Below, piece after piece: positions 27,062 through 35,490 of a stretch of 51,626 nt of DNA. The notes beneath the pieces are model-generated. The model worked only from the letters and a program-made list of their open reading frames with translations. It searched no databases and was not told the origin of the DNA. The position numbers and the translations under genes are program-made. Every line of letters starts with the position of its first letter. Within the stretch, counting starts at the first letter, position 1. The stretch spans positions 1 to 51,626 of the forward strand of contig JAAEUE010000124.1 of the NCBI GenBank assembly GCA_024227565.1, written 5' to 3'. The stretch comes from Alphaproteobacteria bacterium (GTDB lineage Bacteria; Pseudomonadota; Alphaproteobacteria; Rhizobiales; CAJQND01).

Positions 27062-28246
27062 ATGGAAATGAGCGATTTTACCGGTTTGGCAGCCCGCGTA
27101 AGCGGGAAGGGTGCTGATGCTTGGGAAGTTCACCGTATTGCTCAGGAGCGCAAGGAAGCTGGCGCCGAAATGCTTATCTTGAGCATTGGAGAAGACGTTG
27201 CCGCGCGTACGCCAGATCATGTGGTGGAGGCCTGCGTTGAGAGCCTGAACAAGGGACGCCATCACTATTCCGACATGATCGGCCAGCCCAACCTCCGCAA
27301 AGCCATCGTGGACCACCACTATGCCCTTACGAACCAGACACTCAGCGTAGGCAATTGTGTGGTGTTTGCCGGCGCCCAGAACGCTCTCTATGCCGTCTCT
27401 TCTTGTCTATTGGAGGCGGGTGATGAGGTGATCGTGGTAGAGCCGTACTACTCCACCTATCCGGCCACCTTCACTGCCAACGGCGCCAAACTGGTCACCA
27501 TCGTTGCCCGGGGTGAAAACGGTTTTCAGCCTGACCTCTCGGAGATCAAATCGGCAATCACCCCGCGCACAAAGGCGCTGGTGATCAACAGCCCAGCCAA
27601 TCCGTCCGGCGCGGTGTTTGAGGCAGGTCTCGTGGAGCAGATCGCCGAACTTACCCGCGCGCATGACCTGTGGCTGATCAGCGATGAGGTTTATTCTGAT
27701 TTTGTCTTCGAAGGACGACATGTGAGCCCTGCCAGCTACATGGGAGTGGATGAGAAGTGTGTGGTGGTCTCAAGTCTCTCCAAGTCCCACCGCATGGCCG
27801 GCTGGCGCGTCGGGTGGGCCATTGGGCCACAGCTGCTTTGTGAGGTTTTCGAGCGCTTCGCCCTGTGCTCCATGTACGGCATGCCGATGTTCACCCAGGA
27901 TGCTGCAACGGTTGCGCTCACCGGTCCCCAAACCGAGACGGAAACCATGGTGGCCGAATATGGCGCCCGCGCAAAAGTGGTGGTGGAGGCACTCTCCAAT
28001 CTGCCGCGGTTCGGCGCAGGGGCGCCAAAGGCTGGTATGTTTGTGATGCTGGACGTACGCGAACTCACGTCCAACGGAACAGAGTTCTCGATGCGCCTGT
28101 TGGATCAGTCCGGCATTTCAACGCTGCCCTGCGGAAGCTTCGGCGAACATTTCGATGGCTTTGTGCGCATGAGCCTTTGTGCGCCGCAAGACAAATTGAA
28201 ATGGGCCTGTGGTGAGATAGCAACACTGGTCAAGGGGTGGGAATGA
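27062..28246 (+). CDS. aruH: PLP aminotransferase, arginine:pyruvate transaminase-like (AruH)
   Basis: About 394 residues, fold type I class I/II aminotransferase. The start MEMSDFTGLAARVSGKGADA strongly resembles P. aeruginosa AruH (DFTxxIAGDGAxAW), as do FAGAQNALYAV, INSPANPSGAV, ISDEVYSDFVFEGRHVSPAS, SLSKSHRMAGWRVGW (PLP Lys in SKSHRM) and the C-terminal GMFVMLDVREL. It would convert L-arginine plus pyruvate to 2-ketoarginine plus alanine; the divergent AruI-like enzyme would decarboxylate it. AAAGGA lies nine bases before the ATG; another ATG six bases on is possible. Confidence 0.78.
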   Translation: MEMSDFTGLAARVSGKGADAWEVHRIAQERKEAGAEMLILSIGEDVAARTPDHVVEACVESLNKGRHHYSDMIGQPNLRKAIVDHHYALTNQTLSVGNCVVFAGAQNALYAVSSCLLEAGDEVIVVEPYYSTYPATFTANGAKLVTIVARGENGFQPDLSEIKSAITPRTKALVINSPANPSGAVFEAGLVEQIAELTRAHDLWLISDEVYSDFVFEGRHVSPASYMGVDEKCVVVSSLSKSHRMAGWRVGWAIGPQLLCEVFERFALCSMYGMPMFTQDAATVALTGPQTETETMVAEYGARAKVVVEALSNLPRFGAGAPKAGMFVMLDVRELTSNGTEFSMRLLDQSGISTLPCGSFGEHFDGFVRMSLCAPQDKLKWACGEIATLVKGWE

Positions 28247-28254
28247 GGGCGGCT

Positions 28255-29130
28255 CTAGAGCCCGAAACGCGCCCACACGGCTCTGGCTTCCAGAGACGAG
28301 ATCAGCTCATCGCCCAAGCCTGACGACATCCGCTCGATTGCGGCACCAGCGTCCGCACGTTCCTCAGAAGCACCCGGGATCAGGCGCGAAAGCAGACCTT
28401 TTTTAGGGGCAGATATTGGTTTCAGTTCCAGGTCGTCACCAAACTTGGCCTTCAGCACCGCGTGCATGTTACCCACATCGTCAATCAAACCCAATGCCTT
28501 GGCCTGGCCGCCTGACCAGAAAGCACCAGAGAACAGATCCTTGTCCTCTTCCTTGAGCTTGCCGCCGCGGCGCTGGCGAACCATGTCCTTGAACGCTTCG
28601 TGCACTTCGAGCTGAAGTGCCTTCAAGCGGTCCACATCTGCCTTCTTGCTGGGCATGAAGGGGTCCAGGATAGATTTGTTTTCGCCTGCCGTGTGAACCC
28701 GGCGCTCAATGCCCAGTTTCTTGATGGCATCCACAAAGCCAAAGCCAGCGGACACAACGCCGATGGAACCCACAATGGAACTGACATCGGCGTAGATCTC
28801 ATCACCAGCCAATGCGAGCATGTAACCACCAGAGGCGCCCACATCCTCAATAAACACCAACACCTGCTTGTCCTTCTCGTCAGCCAACTGCCGGATGCGA
28901 TGAAAGATCTGCGATGACTGAACTGGAGACCCGCCGGGTGAGTTGATGAGCAGCGCGACAGCTTTCGCTTTTTTAACTGCGAAAGCCTTTTCCAGAATGG
29001 GATCAACGTGCTGCAGTGTGAGGCCTGGGCGCAGGGGCGTTACCGCCCCGATCGTACCCTGAAGTCGCAGCACAGCTACTACAGGCGCGCGCTTCTGGCC
29101 GGGCAGGAGTTTTTTGAAAAACTTGATCAT
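28255..29130 (-). CDS. S49 family signal-peptide-peptidase-like serine protease (SppA/SohB)
   Basis: A 291-residue protease of the short SppA type. The Ser nucleophile is in DVGASGGYMLALAGDE (Ser100) and the general-base Lys in HTAGENKSILDPF (Lys152), the normal S49 dyad spacing; LINSPGGSPVQSS is the family oxyanion region. The N-terminus lacks an obvious full membrane anchor (MIKFFKKLLPGQKRAPVVAV), so it may be peripheral. It degrades cleaved signal peptides or membrane protein fragments. The 3' end is 8 bp from the convergent aruH-like gene, where GGCTCTAGAGCC forms a palindrome. Confidence 0.9.
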   Translation of the reverse strand: MIKFFKKLLPGQKRAPVVAVLRLQGTIGAVTPLRPGLTLQHVDPILEKAFAVKKAKAVALLINSPGGSPVQSSQIFHRIRQLADEKDKQVLVFIEDVGASGGYMLALAGDEIYADVSSIVGSIGVVSAGFGFVDAIKKLGIERRVHTAGENKSILDPFMPSKKADVDRLKALQLEVHEAFKDMVRQRRGGKLKEEDKDLFSGAFWSGGQAKALGLIDDVGNMHAVLKAKFGDDLELKPISAPKKGLLSRLIPGASEERADAGAAIERMSSGLGDELISSLEARAVWARFGL

Positions 29131-29185
29131 GGAAGAGCAGAAATAGGGGCGCCGATTGCCCTGTGCAAGCGATTAATTGGTGCGC

Positions 29186-29995
29186 TTAGCGCAGGGCGTA
29201 AGCCACGCCGTCGCGCAGGATTGATTCCGCTGCAGGCGTAAAGGCATTGCTGTCGTCGTGCAGCACCAAACCGCGCAACATCTGCATTGGTGCTTTGGAC
29301 GCTTTTATGCCCTGAACCACCACCCGTGATGCGGGATAACCCTCGCGGGCAAACAGTGGGGCAACATGGATGCCGCCAATCTTGGCCGCGGTGAAGGCGG
29401 CCAAAATGCGGGCCAGCGAATCTGCCCTGTGCACCAGGGTCACCGTGCCGCGCGGCACCGCCATGGACGCCATAACCTTAACCCAGGTTTCCAGATCTTC
29501 AGCGCCAAAGCTTCTGGCTGTTGAACGCAGTTCCACCGGCGATTTCTTGATCTTGTTTTCATCAAAAAACGGCGGGTTTGCGAACACATGGTTGAATGAG
29601 TTTGCCGGCGGCCAGATCGTAAGATCCTTCCGCATGGCTTCTTTCACGTCACCGGTGATCACCTGGATATTGCCAGTGAAGTTGTTCCGGCGGATGTTTT
29701 CTTCTGCCAGCATGGAATAACGCGCGGCGATTTCGACACCGGTGATGTGAACGCCGGCCACGCGGGCTGCCAGGCACAAGGAGACGACGCCAACGCCGTA
29801 GCCGGCCTCAAAGGCGGTTTGCCCAGGTTCCATGGGGATCGTCGCAGCCAGAAATACAGCGTCGATGCCTGCCCGGTAGCCGCGCTCGGGTTGCAGAATC
29901 TTGACGCGCCCGCCCAGAAACCCGTCCTCAGTCAAGGAGGTGGGAATGGCTGCAGTGGACCCGTTGTCCGGTTTAAGTGCTGCCTGCTGAACCAT
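29186..29995 (-). CDS. tRNA1(Val) adenine-N6 methyltransferase-like (TrmN family)
   Basis: About 269 residues. A SAM-binding Rossmann core (FEAGYGVGVVSLCLAARVAG) is followed by the N6-adenine methyltransferase motif NPPFFDENKIKKSP. The start FLGGRVKILQPERGYRAGID is the YfiC/TrmN6 signature, so it likely methylates A37 of tRNA-Val; substrate is inferred. The ATG at 29995 overlaps the stop of the DUF2007 gene by one base (TGATG), implying coupled translation. Confidence 0.85.
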   Translation of the reverse strand: MVQQAALKPDNGSTAAIPTSLTEDGFLGGRVKILQPERGYRAGIDAVFLAATIPMEPGQTAFEAGYGVGVVSLCLAARVAGVHITGVEIAARYSMLAEENIRRNNFTGNIQVITGDVKEAMRKDLTIWPPANSFNHVFANPPFFDENKIKKSPVELRSTARSFGAEDLETWVKVMASMAVPRGTVTLVHRADSLARILAAFTAAKIGGIHVAPLFAREGYPASRVVVQGIKASKAPMQMLRGLVLHDDSNAFTPAAESILRDGVAYALR

Positions 29996-30207
29996 CAATT
30001 CGGCATTACCCCTGCATCATGCATAAGCGTGTGGGCATCTTCATACTGCTCCGAGGCCACCATAAGCCGGCGGGGCAAGACCCCAATACTTCCTTCGACC
30101 ACGCTCATGTTGCCGTCAAATAATGTGTGCCTGATACCTGCATCCCGCAACAGCGCTGTCGCATACGAGATCAGTACGGCGTCATTGGTGTTTAGCAGCT
30201 CTCTCAT
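29995..30207 (-). CDS. DUF2007 small protein
   Basis: A 70-residue protein starting MRELLNTNDAVLISYATALL, with DAGIRHTLFDGNMSVVEGSI and LPRRLMVASEQYEDA, the DUF2007 (putative signal transducing protein) pattern of a small beta-alpha-beta domain. Function is not established. It is the first gene of a two-gene operon with the TrmN-like methyltransferase, the usual arrangement in alphaproteobacteria, and is divergent from the polyprenyl synthase. Confidence 0.85.
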   Translation of the reverse strand: MRELLNTNDAVLISYATALLRDAGIRHTLFDGNMSVVEGSIGVLPRRLMVASEQYEDAHTLMHDAGVMPN

Positions 30208-30364
30208 AGTAAAATATTAACGCAGATACAAAGAACTGGGCACCCTGTAATCTGCGCGCTCTCGGAAATGTGCTGAGACACTTGGACACTTTGCAGTCGG
30301 TATCGCTTGACCATATGCCCTCTGGCACTATCTTCTAAGTGATTGTTTTGTTGTGAGGTGTTCC

Positions 30365-31384
30365 GTGGGTGTTGTTGTTCCGTTAAGCGGCCAAGAGGCC
30401 GGCCAAGCCAGTATCGAACCGTTGCTGGAGCTAACTTCGAAAGATATGGCTCGGGTTAACGAAGTGATTCTGTCCCATGCATCCTCCTACGTGGACATGA
30501 TCCCGCAGTTGGCCAATCACCTGATCAATTCCGGCGGCAAGCGTCTCAGGCCCATGGTGACTGTGGCTGCCAGCCGCATGTGCGCCCCCTGCGAAGGCAA
30601 CGACCATGTTCTCTTGGCCGCTGCCGTTGAGTTCATGCACACCGCAACCCTGCTGCACGATGATGTGGTGGATGAGAGCGATTTGCGGCGCGGCAAACCT
30701 GCTGCGCGCATGATCTGGGGCAACCAGGCCAGTGTGTTGGTGGGCGACTATCTGCTTGGTCAGGCCTTCAAGATGATGGTGAACACTAAGTCTTTGGAAT
30801 GTCTTCGCATTTTATCAGACGCCGCATCGGTGATTGCCGAAGGTGAGGTGATGCAACTGGCAGCGCAAAAAGACATCACCACCACTGAAGATGCCTACAT
30901 GAAGATCATCGACGCCAAGACTGCGGCCTTGTTTTCGGCCGCCGCCGAGGTGGGCGCTGCCATTGCAGAGCGCCCGAATGAAGAGCAGGCCGCTCTGGAA
31001 TCCTTCGGCCGCAACCTTGGTGTGGCGTTCCAGCTGGTCGATGATGGGCTCGATTATTCCGGCAAGCAAGCCCTGTTGGGCAAGGAAACCGGGGATGATT
31101 TTCGCGAAGGCAAAATCACCCTCCCGGTCATCTTGTCGTACCGACGTGGCAGCGATCAAGATCGCGAATTCTGGAAGCTTAAACTGCAGGAAGGCCATCA
31201 GGAAGAAGGCGATTTGGAACACGCCATCAGCCTGATGGAATCGCACGGCGCGATCGAAGATACGGTTGCGCGTGCCCGGCACTATGGGGCGATTGCCCGC
31301 GACGCACTGGCAATCTTTCCAGGTAGTGATCTGAAATCGGCGATGATCAGCGCTGTGGATTTCTCCATCCAGCGCGCTCACTGA
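30365..31384 (+). CDS. ispB: Polyprenyl (octaprenyl/decaprenyl) diphosphate synthase
   Basis: A 339-residue trans-isoprenyl diphosphate synthase. The first Asp-rich motif is LLHDDVVDESDLRRG and the second is QLVDDGLDYSG, with GGKRLRPM binding isopentenyl diphosphate. It makes the ubiquinone side chain; chain length (8 or 10) cannot be read from the sequence alone. The GTG at 30365 is chosen because GAGGTG ends four bases before it. It is convergent with ispE, so two isoprenoid genes meet tail to tail. Confidence 0.9.
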   Translation: MGVVVPLSGQEAGQASIEPLLELTSKDMARVNEVILSHASSYVDMIPQLANHLINSGGKRLRPMVTVAASRMCAPCEGNDHVLLAAAVEFMHTATLLHDDVVDESDLRRGKPAARMIWGNQASVLVGDYLLGQAFKMMVNTKSLECLRILSDAASVIAEGEVMQLAAQKDITTTEDAYMKIIDAKTAALFSAAAEVGAAIAERPNEEQAALESFGRNLGVAFQLVDDGLDYSGKQALLGKETGDDFREGKITLPVILSYRRGSDQDREFWKLKLQEGHQEEGDLEHAISLMESHGAIEDTVARARHYGAIARDALAIFPGSDLKSAMISAVDFSIQRAH

Positions 31385-31391
31385 GCCGATT

Positions 31392-32264
31392 TTAGTGAAA
31401 AACTGTTGAGACGATCCACCAACCGGTCTGTCGGCTTGCCAGCCGCGTGGCGAACTCATCGGCCTCGTCTGAGGTGTCGAACAACCCAAAGCATGTGGCG
31501 CCAGAGCCTGACATGCGCGCCAATCGGCAGTTTTGCTCCGCGCTGAGCGCCTTCAGAACTTGGCCAACTTCCGGTGCAATCTCAATTGCAGGAGCCTCCA
31601 AATCATTTCGCTGACCCCGAAGCCACTGCACCACAGCAGCCCCTGACTTGAACCCCTGCTCGGGCAGGTTAGATAACCCCGCGCCACCGGTGCTCGGCTG
31701 GGCAAGATCCAGAGCCTTGAAGATTGGACCTGTGGGAACCGCAACGCCGGGGTTTACCAAAACCGCCGGCAGGGGTGGAAAAGGTCTGATATCTGCGATT
31801 TTCTCCCCGATCCCCATCATCCGCAAAGCCTTGGCCCGCAGGCAGGCCGGCACGTCTGCACCCAACGCCAGTGCCATGGCATCCAGAGTGTCCACTTCCG
31901 CCTGATCAATGCCGTAGAGCGCCAAAAGGCCACGAAGTGTGGCCGCAGCGTCGGACGATCCACCGCCAATGCCGGCTGCCACGGGGAGGGCCTTGCTCAG
32001 CGAGACGGCTGCGCCAGGCACAAGATCGCCAAGCTGGGCTGCGGCTCTGGAGATCAGATTGTCGGGTTCGGTTCCAAGGGCTGCGGCGAAGGGGCCTGTT
32101 ATCTCAAGGGAAAACGTCTCGGCCTGCTCAAAACGCAGGGTATCTCCCACATTGGCAAACACAACCAAGCTGTCGAGCAGATGGTAGCCATCTTCACGGC
32201 GCCCGGTGACATGCAGACACAGGTTGACCTTCGCCGGGGCAAATTCTTCTGCCTGACCAGCCAA
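31392..32264 (-). CDS. ispE: 4-diphosphocytidyl-2-C-methyl-D-erythritol kinase
   Basis: A 290-residue GHMP kinase of the MEP isoprenoid pathway. FAPAKVNLCLHVTGRREDGY is the substrate-binding start and LPVAAGIGGGSSDAAATLRG the ATP-binding glycine/serine loop; ARMSGSGATCFGLF is the third GHMP motif. A TTG start at 32264 has GGAAGG four bases upstream. It follows the TPR protein gene by 38 bp on the same strand, a common alphaproteobacterial pairing, and is convergent with the polyprenyl synthase. Confidence 0.95.
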   Translation of the reverse strand: MAGQAEEFAPAKVNLCLHVTGRREDGYHLLDSLVVFANVGDTLRFEQAETFSLEITGPFAAALGTEPDNLISRAAAQLGDLVPGAAVSLSKALPVAAGIGGGSSDAAATLRGLLALYGIDQAEVDTLDAMALALGADVPACLRAKALRMMGIGEKIADIRPFPPLPAVLVNPGVAVPTGPIFKALDLAQPSTGGAGLSNLPEQGFKSGAAVVQWLRGQRNDLEAPAIEIAPEVGQVLKALSAEQNCRLARMSGSGATCFGLFDTSDEADEFATRLASRQTGWWIVSTVFH

Positions 32265-32302
32265 GGTGCCTTCCCGAACAGGCCGAAGCGTAGGACCAGC
32301 GG

Positions 32303-34033
32303 TCAGGTCTTGTTCTCCGTCGGGACTTGCTTCACCGTTTCCGGCGCAGCTGGTTCTGGCGCCAGGCCGCCTTTCAGCTTTTTCATGACAATCTCAAGCA
32401 CATCGGCTTCCGGTTTGTTGTCCCGGGCACGTTGCCACTGAAACCGCGCCTCAAGCTTGCGGTCGACACGCCAATAAGCATCCCCGAGATGGTCATTAAT
32501 CACCGGGTCTTGCGGTTTCAGCTCTACGGCGCGCTCCAAGTGCTTCGCGGCAAGGTCATAATTTCTCAGCTTGTAATGAGCCCAGCCCAGACTATCGACA
32601 ATGTAGCCATCATTGGGTCTCAGCTCGACCGCCCGCTCGATCATCCCCAAGGCTTCTTTGAGGTTGAGGCCTTTTTCGATCCAGCTATAGCCGAGATAAT
32701 TGAACACCAGCGGCTGTTCAGGCCGCAGCTCGAGCGCCTTTTTGAAGTCTGCTTCTGCCAACGGCCATTGCTTGGAGCGCTCGTAGCAGATGCCGCGGAA
32801 GTAGAACATCGTCCAGTGTTTTGTTTCCACCTTGTCCAGCTTGGCGATGGCCGCGGTGTAAAATTCAGCAGCTTTGGCGAATTTTTCATGTCCTCTCAGT
32901 AGGTTACCAAGATTAAGAGCTGGCTTAAACGATTTGCCATCTGCCTCAATCTGGGCCGTGAGGCGCTTCTCGGCCTCTTCAAAATTGCCAATGCGGTCGT
33001 AGTTGATGGCAATCCTGATGTCTGCATTTGGGCGCAGTGAGGAGGTGGTTGGCACCTTTTTGTAAGCATCGATCGCGTGTTGATACCTTTTTGTGTCTTC
33101 GTAGATGTCGCCGAGCAAGGTTTGCGCAACTGCAAACTGGGGCCGGATCTGAAGCGCCGACTGGGCGTAAAGCAGCGCAAGGTCAACGCCCGACTGGTCT
33201 GCAAGCGCTGATGACAGGCTGAACAAGGCTTCTGCGGCTCCGTGCAGTCCGCTATTGATGAACTTTGGAGCTTTGCCGCCGGTTTTCGCACGGTTCAGGG
33301 CCTCGTCCACGAGGGGATGGCCGGAGGTTGAGGCATCAAATTTTTCGTAGACTTTGAGGGCTTCGTCCGGTTTGCCCTGGCGTTCGAGAAAGTTTCCGTA
33401 GGCCTGAACCACGCGCAACGATGTGCCCGCATCATCATAGGTGCGTTCGAAAAATGCAGCCGCGCGCTTGGGTTGATTGAGGAAATCGGCAATCAGACCG
33501 GAATGGAACGTCTTGTAAACGCTAAAGGATTCGGTGCTGTCGAGCTGTTTGAGCGCCTTGATGGCCATCTCCATCTTGCCCTCGGCCGCCCAACTCCAAC
33601 CGATCAGGAGCGCAGATGTGAGCTGTCCGATGGGTGTGTAGGAGGCATGTTCAAGATGCTCTCTGGCTTTGACCTGTTTTCCGGTCTGGAAGCTTTGCAG
33701 AGCCAAAACCAGACGCGCCACCCGGTGGCGCTTTTCATTGGCAACCACACGTCTAGCAAGACGGGTCGCCTTTTTGAGGTCGCCGCGGCCGAGCTCAAGC
33801 ATGAAAGCGCGGGCAATCAATTCAGGGTCATCGGGATCGCGCTGCAGCGCTCTCGAAATGTAGGTTGCTGCTGCGTCCGTATCGCGCGCTTTGCCTGCAT
33901 GGATGCCTGCAAGATAAGCTCCGGAAAGCGAATCAGATCCAGAACTTTGGGCAACTGCAGGGGCGGTTAAGAGGCACATTCCGGTGCCTAATGAGAGCGC
34001 CAGGGCGGCGATAGGTAGGGATCTAAGTTTCAT
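32303..34033 (-). CDS. Exported tetratricopeptide-repeat protein
   Basis: About 576 residues with a signal peptide (MKLRSLPIAALALSLGTGMC, then LLTAPAVAQ) and many TPR units across the whole mature chain, clearest near the C-terminus (KALELRPEQPLVFNYLGYSW, RAVELRPNDGYIVDSLGWAH, RAVELKPQDPVINDHLGDAY). It is a periplasmic scaffold of the type found directly upstream of ispE in Rhizobiales; its partners are not known. The ATG at 34033 is the best start for the signal peptide, with no strong Shine-Dalgarno. Confidence 0.85.
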   Translation of the reverse strand: MKLRSLPIAALALSLGTGMCLLTAPAVAQSSGSDSLSGAYLAGIHAGKARDTDAAATYISRALQRDPDDPELIARAFMLELGRGDLKKATRLARRVVANEKRHRVARLVLALQSFQTGKQVKAREHLEHASYTPIGQLTSALLIGWSWAAEGKMEMAIKALKQLDSTESFSVYKTFHSGLIADFLNQPKRAAAFFERTYDDAGTSLRVVQAYGNFLERQGKPDEALKVYEKFDASTSGHPLVDEALNRAKTGGKAPKFINSGLHGAAEALFSLSSALADQSGVDLALLYAQSALQIRPQFAVAQTLLGDIYEDTKRYQHAIDAYKKVPTTSSLRPNADIRIAINYDRIGNFEEAEKRLTAQIEADGKSFKPALNLGNLLRGHEKFAKAAEFYTAAIAKLDKVETKHWTMFYFRGICYERSKQWPLAEADFKKALELRPEQPLVFNYLGYSWIEKGLNLKEALGMIERAVELRPNDGYIVDSLGWAHYKLRNYDLAAKHLERAVELKPQDPVINDHLGDAYWRVDRKLEARFQWQRARDNKPEADVLEIVMKKLKGGLAPEPAAPETVKQVPTENKT

Positions 34034-34090
34034 GCGCACAACGATAATTCCTTTTGGCCGCACGATCTGCGGGCTTCAGTTGTGTTGGCG

Positions 34091-34738
34091 TCAGTCAATA
34101 AACAGCTGGTTTATAGACGCTCTGGACGATTGTGGCTCCCAAAAAATCTGTACGGCGTACAAATGCTTTCCCACCTGAATAGCGCCGGTAGAGATAAACC
34201 GATACTCAGTTTTGATCAAATTGCGGCGATGACGGCGGCTGCGAAGCCATTGTTTGAACAGGCGTGCCGCTTGTGCCTTCGCCGATGCTCCGCCTTTGCG
34301 GTCACGGGCGGCGTTCTCACCGCGCAAATCTTCAAAATCCGGCATGTAGGCCCGGATGCGGTCGCCGAAATCAAACCCGCCGCGCGTATGATGACCGACG
34401 AAATTGCCCAGGATCATTTCGGCTGCCTGGGCCCGGGCTGCTTTTCGCAATTTTGCTGATGCCTTCAAGGCTTTGCGCCCCGCGCCGCGCCGTTCAGCGT
34501 TGGCCAGCCTGTTCATATAGGCCTCCAAATCCGGGCGCACCTTTGAAGACGCCGGCAACGATCTCATAAGTTTGGCAGCATAAGCTTTGTATCGGACATC
34601 TGCGTGCGCAGGAGCGGGCGCCAAAGAGCTGAGTGCAATGAGGGCTCCGAAGGCCGAACCAACCACAGCACATGCCAACCGCGTTTTCTGAGAGGGCGCA
34701 TGGCCGTGTGGCGTGGCGGGATTTGAAAACAGATGCAT
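34091..34738 (-). CDS. Exported CAP/SCP-domain (YkwD-like) protein
   Basis: A 215-residue protein with a long signal peptide (about 1-47, ending PAHA) and a CAP domain: RKAARAQAAEMILGNFVGHH, GENAARDRK, RLFKQWLRSRRHRRNLIKTE and YAVQIFWEPQ match the conserved CAP His, Glu and HRxN positions. Bacterial CAP proteins are envelope or secreted factors of mostly unknown function. It is divergent from the DUF992 gene at 34810. Confidence 0.8.
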   Translation of the reverse strand: MHLFSNPATPHGHAPSQKTRLACAVVGSAFGALIALSSLAPAPAHADVRYKAYAAKLMRSLPASSKVRPDLEAYMNRLANAERRGAGRKALKASAKLRKAARAQAAEMILGNFVGHHTRGGFDFGDRIRAYMPDFEDLRGENAARDRKGGASAKAQAARLFKQWLRSRRHRRNLIKTEYRFISTGAIQVGKHLYAVQIFWEPQSSRASINQLFID

Positions 34739-34809
34739 TTTTCTGAGCCCATGCTAGTTTTGCCCCGGTAGGGTACAAACCACCCGTAAACAAAGACTTC
34801 AAAACGCCG

Positions 34810-35301
34810 ATGTTCGTACGAGTAGTGTCAGTTGTAGGCGGAGTTGTGTTTTTCGCAGCATTTTTGGCGGCGCTGTTCAGTGCAGACGCCAAGGCTGCTG
34901 AAGTGGGGATCCTCAAATGCCGTTTCAACGGTGTGGATGCTGCCCTTCATTTTGGTGCAAAGCGGCAATTGGCTTGCGTGTTCAGGCAAAAGCGCAGGAA
35001 ACGCAAAGATCGTTATCTGGCGATGGTTGAGAAATACGGCATTGAAGTTGGGATTATTGGCAGCCGGAAAATGGTGTGGCGGGTTACCGCCAAGACCGGC
35101 CAGAGACTGCGGCGAGGTGCCCTGGCCGGCACCTATCGCGGCATCACGACAGAGGCGAGTGTCGGAGCGGGGTTTGCCGCGAACATTCTGACCGGTGGCC
35201 CTGGCCGTTCTTATTCCTTCCATCCATTGGCATTTGAAAAGGTGGAAGGTTTAAACGTTGCCGCAGGGTTGCTTGTTTTGACGTTGAAGCGCGCGCGTTA
35301 G
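34810..35301 (+). CDS. DUF992 exported protein
   Basis: A 163-residue protein with a signal peptide (about 1-29, ending AKAA) and the DUF992 pattern: VGILKCRF, LACVFRQ, IEVGIIGSRKMVWRVTAKTG, ALAGTYRGITTEASVGAG and LNVAAGLLVLTL. Two Cys (CRF, CVF) probably form the family disulfide. DUF992 proteins are small periplasmic or outer-membrane-associated proteins of unknown function in Rhizobiales. It is the first of four tightly spaced same-strand genes leading to the ATP-grasp ligase and MFS-sensor fusion, so it may belong to that module. Confidence 0.85.
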   Translation: MFVRVVSVVGGVVFFAAFLAALFSADAKAAEVGILKCRFNGVDAALHFGAKRQLACVFRQKRRKRKDRYLAMVEKYGIEVGIIGSRKMVWRVTAKTGQRLRRGALAGTYRGITTEASVGAGFAANILTGGPGRSYSFHPLAFEKVEGLNVAAGLLVLTLKRAR

Positions 35302-35304
35302 CGC

Positions 35305-35490
35305 ATGATCGGGGCCGCCGCCCTGGGCACCAAAAAATTTATATACAATTTTATCATTCCGCCCGTCCAAAAATTAAGCGTGCTGGTTGGCCAAATTTTA
35401 GCATTTGCCGCCTATGTTGCCCGTCGTTGGGGGTCACTGAGTAAAAAAACACAAACTCAGATCAAAACAGGGAATGGGGCTTTAAAATGA
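35305..35490 (+). CDS. Possible 61-residue membrane peptide coupled to the ATP-grasp gene
   Basis: A short frame starting 4 bp after the DUF992 stop and ending in an ATGA overlap with the ATP-grasp start. The peptide is basic with one hydrophobic segment (FIIPPVQKLSVLVGQILAFA, about residues 16-35) and a Lys/Arg-rich tail. The exact fit between its neighbours and the stop-start coupling favour a real gene; there is no strong Shine-Dalgarno and I recognise no family. It could be a peptide substrate of the ligase, an accessory membrane subunit, or chance. Confidence 0.4.
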   Translation: MIGAAALGTKKFIYNFIIPPVQKLSVLVGQILAFAAYVARRWGSLSKKTQTQIKTGNGALK

